Shown here: positions 6,014-7,927 of the stretch, in pieces
Numbering within the stretch: the stretch's first letter is position 1
Layout: each line of letters starts with the position of its first letter
NCBI GenBank assembly: GCA_905206345.1
Contig: CAJLGW010000075.1
Coordinates: 1-7,927, forward strand
Source: an uncultured Sutterella sp.
Lineage (GTDB): Bacteria; Pseudomonadota; Gammaproteobacteria; Burkholderiales; Burkholderiaceae_F
Length of the DNA: 7,927 nucleotides
Direction of reading: 5' to 3'
Made by a program: the position numbers and the translations under genes
Notes under the pieces: generated by a model
Database searches by the model: none
Seen by the model: only the letters and a program-made list of their open reading frames with translations
What the model was told of the DNA's origin: nothing

Positions 6014-6062
6014 ACTTATTTGTTAATAACGCATAATTGCGCTAAAAAACCTAGTTCCAGCT

Positions 6063-6105
6063 ATCTATTGTAACGGTTGATTTTCTGTCGGTTGATTCAA
6101 TAGAT
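6063..6105 (-). promoter_or_regulatory. Promoter/operator of amidohydrolase 2
   Basis: On the minus strand TACAAT (6072-6067) matches five of six -10 bases; no good -35 is found at normal spacing. A perfect 8-bp inverted repeat, ATCTATTG (6063-6070) and CAATAGAT (6098-6105), encloses two copies of CGGTTGATT (6074-6082 and 6089-6097) spaced 15 bp. The distal copy covers the expected -35 position. A weak -35 with repeated sites on it is typical of activator-dependent promoters. The regulator is not in the window. Confidence 0.45.
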
Positions 6106-6136
6106 GTAAGTCTGTAACAGAAGGTTGGCTTTAATC

Positions 6137-6168
6137 AAAAAAAGGCTGATGAGAAACTCACCAGCCTT
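6137..6168 (-). terminator. Intrinsic terminator of the DcuC-family gene
   Basis: AAGGCTG plus TGAG (6142-6153) pairs with CTCA plus CAGCCTT (6157-6168) with one A-C mismatch and an AAA loop. On the minus strand a run of seven T follows (complement of 6137-6143). It begins about 35 bases after the stop codon and separates the carrier gene from the amidohydrolase-2 promoter. Confidence 0.9.
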
Positions 6169-6203
6169 ATGTCTCATTAAGTATTAATGAGGCGAATCAG
6201 GTA

Positions 6204-7478
6204 TTACACCATCAAGATTGCCAAAGCAAACACAGCGGCCGTAACCGGAACTGCCGTGCGCTTAGCGACTTCCATCGGGCTAACCATGGCGATACCGGAC
6301 ACAACAACCATTGCACCAGCGATCGGGGACATCGTACGACCCAAGGCACCCGTCAAGAAGGCCAAGGCGCCCAAGGAGTGGACTTCCATACCGAATTCAG
6401 GAGCGTGTGGCGTAACGGCTTCGTTAAAGGCCATCGTAGCAGCGTCACCAGAACCCGTAATCGTACCCATCAACCACGGACCCAAGGAACCACCCCAGCG
6501 AGCGATGTCGTTAGAGTTCTTCAAGACTTCGACGAACGTGTCGATCAAGCCAGAGGCCTTCAAGCCAGCGGCAAACACACCGGCAGCGATGATGATACCC
6601 ATCACTTCAGCGTAACCTTGACCCAAGCCGTTAAAGAATTGCTTGGAGAAGTCTTGCGGGTTCGTGCGGTTGAAAGCGTAGCTAAAGAGTAATGTGAAAA
6701 CAGCACCGACGACCATGGCTTGTGCCACGCCCATCTTGATAGCCGGAACCCAAACGTTACCAACAACGAGGATAACGATCGGAAGCAACGTCATGATAGC
6801 CATAACGGGATTGGGCTTGAAGTCATCATTCGTTTCTTTTACGTTAGCAACAGCGGTCTTGTCGCCCTTGTGGTCGCCCAAAACAAGAGCAACGATCAAG
6901 AGACCAACAACCAAGAAAGCACCGCACATGAGAGACCACGGGGTGTGGTAAGCGATGAAGTCCATCACTTCCATGTGAGCCATGTTAGCAACGTAAGCGT
7001 TGTGAGACGTACCCGGAGAGAGGTAAGAACCGATCGTACCACCCATAACGGCAGCAGCAGCCATAGCGGGCTTAATACCGGCGCGCAACATCACAGGAAT
7101 CAACGTAGAACCCACAGCAGCGGAACAACCAGCAGCAGACGGGATGGCGATGTTAATAATGAACGTCAAAGCCGTGCAAACCGGAACCAAGAACACACCC
7201 AAGCCACGGATCGGGGCGGCGAGGTAGTGAACCAAACTGCGGTCAGACTTCGTGAACTTAGCGATGTAAGCAAAACCCATCGAAGAACAGATAGCCATGA
7301 TCAAGGAACCCTTGGTCATGGAGGAAGCAAACGAGTTAAGAGCCGTGAGCGGTTCCATAGCGACCAAGCATAAGAAGAAGCCGGACGTGAAAAGAACCAA
7401 ACGCGTTTCAAAACGTTTGATCAAAGCGTAAACCGTAACGAAAATGACGGCAATCGCTAACCATTCAAGCAAAGACAT
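6204..7478 (-). CDS. DcuC-family C4-dicarboxylate transporter
   Basis: This 424-residue inner-membrane carrier has about twelve hydrophobic segments. Two conserved re-entrant-like stretches are visible: near residues 125-170 (GCSAAVGST... then GGTIGSYLSPGTSHNAYVA) and near residues 340-355 (TGSGDAATMAFNEAVTPHA). Both are characteristic of DcuC-type anaerobic dicarboxylate carriers, which exchange or export succinate and related acids; E. coli DcuC is somewhat longer (about 460). ATG at 7478 is preceded by AGGA about 8 bases upstream. Codon bias is strong, suggesting high expression. Neighbouring AbgA-like enzymes leave open that this member carries N-acyl amino acids or aspartate-like acids rather than succinate, because substrate assignments within this family are loose. 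The gene has its own terminator and a leader of about 80 bases with a tandem-site region upstream. Confidence 0.88.
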   Translation of the reverse strand: MSLLEWLAIAVIFVTVYALIKRFETRLVLFTSGFFLCLVAMEPLTALNSFASSMTKGSLIMAICSSMGFAYIAKFTKSDRSLVHYLAAPIRGLGVFLVPVCTALTFIINIAIPSAAGCSAAVGSTLIPVMLRAGIKPAMAAAAVMGGTIGSYLSPGTSHNAYVANMAHMEVMDFIAYHTPWSLMCGAFLVVGLLIVALVLGDHKGDKTAVANVKETNDDFKPNPVMAIMTLLPIVILVVGNVWVPAIKMGVAQAMVVGAVFTLLFSYAFNRTNPQDFSKQFFNGLGQGYAEVMGIIIAAGVFAAGLKASGLIDTFVEVLKNSNDIARWGGSLGPWLMGTITGSGDAATMAFNEAVTPHAPEFGMEVHSLGALAFLTGALGRTMSPIAGAMVVVSGIAMVSPMEVAKRTAVPVTAAVFALAILMV

Positions 7479-7548
7479 AGGAGCATTCCTAATAAAGTTA
7501 ACAATATGTAGAAGAAATCACCCTTCTTTGAGGGCTTATGATTTTTTT

Positions 7549-7555
7549 CCTCCTT
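7549..7555 (-). other. Orphan consensus Shine-Dalgarno in the DcuC leader
   Basis: The minus strand carries AAGGAGG at 7555-7549, a better ribosome site than the one used by the DcuC gene about 70 bases downstream. No ATG, GTG or TTG lies within 5-12 bases after it; ATA is the only near-start triplet and would open a 14-codon frame ending in TAA. It may be a ribosome standby site or chance purine richness. Confidence 0.3.
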
Positions 7556-7560
7556 AATCT

Positions 7561-7600
7561 TAAACACCTAAGATATTTTTCGTACGATGGTAAACCCCTA
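7561..7600 (-). promoter_or_regulatory. Direct-repeat operator candidate upstream of the DcuC gene
   Basis: TAAACACCTA (7561-7570) and TAAACCCCTA (7591-7600) are direct repeats with one mismatch, spaced exactly 30 bp, about three helical turns. Between them lies the perfect palindrome TCGTACGA (7580-7587). On the minus strand a weak -10-like TATCTT (7575-7570) overlaps the proximal repeat. The arrangement suggests cooperative binding of a regulator at the DcuC promoter; the promoter elements themselves are poor. Confidence 0.4.
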
Positions 7601-7799
7601 GAATTTTGTAAAAGATGCCGTATTTTCAGGCTTTTCGTTAAAAAAAATTGAAATTCAACAAAAAAATGGCGAGTTTTCAGTGAGATGGCGAAGTCAATCT
7701 TGATTTTTTCTGTCTAATGTAAATTTTTATTGGCGTTTGATTGGACGCAATAAATAAAGAGAATTGAGGGGAAGCGACAAGCGAAAACAAAGATTTGAA
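7601..7799. other. AT-rich stretch without recognisable gene
   Basis: Reading all frames gives only short interrupted peptides. The sequence is A/T-rich with homopolymer runs (for example A8 at 7640-7647) and a small palindrome TTGAAATTCAA (7648-7658). It is probably the distal promoter region of the DcuC gene plus an intergenic spacer; I see no tRNA, mobile-element end or gene relic in it. Confidence 0.6.
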
Positions 7800-7800
7800 G

Positions 7801-7825
7801 AAAAATCACTTTTTCATATCAGTGA
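7801..7825 (-). terminator. Weak terminator-like hairpin at the right edge
   Basis: On the minus strand TCACT and AGTGA form a 5-bp stem with a 10-base loop, followed by TTTTT. It would end a minus-strand transcript entering from beyond the window. The stem is short, so the call is weak, but its position just downstream of the stem-loop cluster at 7830-7924 fits the 3' end of such a transcript. Confidence 0.35.
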
Positions 7826-7829
7826 ATTA

Positions 7830-7924
7830 CCCTCGAGTGAACTCGAGGGCTTCATGGGACCTGACTGAATCAGTATGATTCAACCCTTTCGCGCAGGCAC
7901 TGTCGCTGAACAGTATCGCCTGCG
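7830..7924. repeat. Cluster of three consecutive stem-loops
   Basis: CCCTCGAGT/ACTCGAGGG (7830-7849) is a perfect 9-bp inverted repeat with a 2-base centre. TGAATCA/TGATTCA (7866-7882) has 7-bp arms around 3 bases. The third has outer arms CGCAGGC/GCCTGCG (7892-7898 and 7918-7924) and inner arms ACTGT/ACAGT (7899-7903 and 7910-7914). The GC-rich stems contrast with the AT-rich DNA to the left. A minus-strand frame is open from the edge to a TAA at 7829-7827 (32 codons), but its peptide is unrecognised. It could be a structured RNA, an insertion-sequence end or a repetitive extragenic element cut by the window. Confidence 0.6.
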
Positions 7925-7927
7925 AGG

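Noticed and set aside
6720..7373. 217-codon plus-strand frame opposite the DcuC-family gene
   Set aside because: Antisense artefact rich in His, Arg and Asn caused by the membrane-protein codons on the other strand.
1..7927. Complete mobile element, CRISPR array, tRNA or replication origin
   Set aside because: No paired terminal repeats flanking a transposase, no regularly spaced repeats beyond the 11-bp trio, no tRNA-like cloverleaf or CCA end, and no DnaA-box cluster were seen.

Overview
The window reads as chromosomal DNA of a betaproteobacterium, most likely an anaerobic or microaerophilic gut member of the Sutterellaceae (Sutterella/Parasutterella type). This rests on the general porin at the left, a DcuC-family dicarboxylate carrier, AbgA-like amidohydrolases, moderate GC and AT-rich spacers. 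It is inferred from protein character; no marker gene is present.

Layout. Bases 1-243 are a regulatory leader with two candidate promoters; the upstream one carries a run of eight G between its -35 and -10. A trimeric-type outer-membrane porin (244-1356, +) ends in a clear terminator. A short orphan protein with two helix-turn-helix units follows (1474-1842, +), resembling the first ORF of IS150-type elements but with no second transposase ORF. Everything to the right is on the minus strand. In transcription order it is: a DcuC-family carrier (7478-6204), an AbgA-like M20 amidohydrolase (5935-4631), a decayed gene fragment (about 4548-4297), a second AbgA-like amidohydrolase (4152-2878) and an EamA/DMT exporter (2777-1893). 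The first three intact minus-strand genes each end in their own intrinsic terminator or terminator-like hairpin, so this is a row of co-oriented single-gene units rather than one tight operon.

How they may work together (inference): the porin admits small anionic solutes. The DcuC-type carrier moves dicarboxylates or N-acyl amino acids across the inner membrane. The two amidohydrolases release amino acids such as glutamate or aspartate from N-acyl or aroyl conjugates, and the DMT protein may export a surplus product.

The most notable non-routine signals are five. (1) A poly-G tract in the porin promoter suggests phase variation. (2) A relic of the C-terminal winged-helix domain of a Fic/AlbA_2-type protein lies between the two amidohydrolase genes, and its linker is still visible as an 11-bp tandem repeat. 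(3) An 8-bp dyad enclosing a 9-bp direct repeat lies over the amidohydrolase-2 promoter. (4) A 10-bp direct repeat spaced exactly 30 bp lies upstream of the DcuC gene. (5) Three stem-loops are packed into the last 100 bases. No tRNA, rRNA, CRISPR array or complete mobile element was seen.
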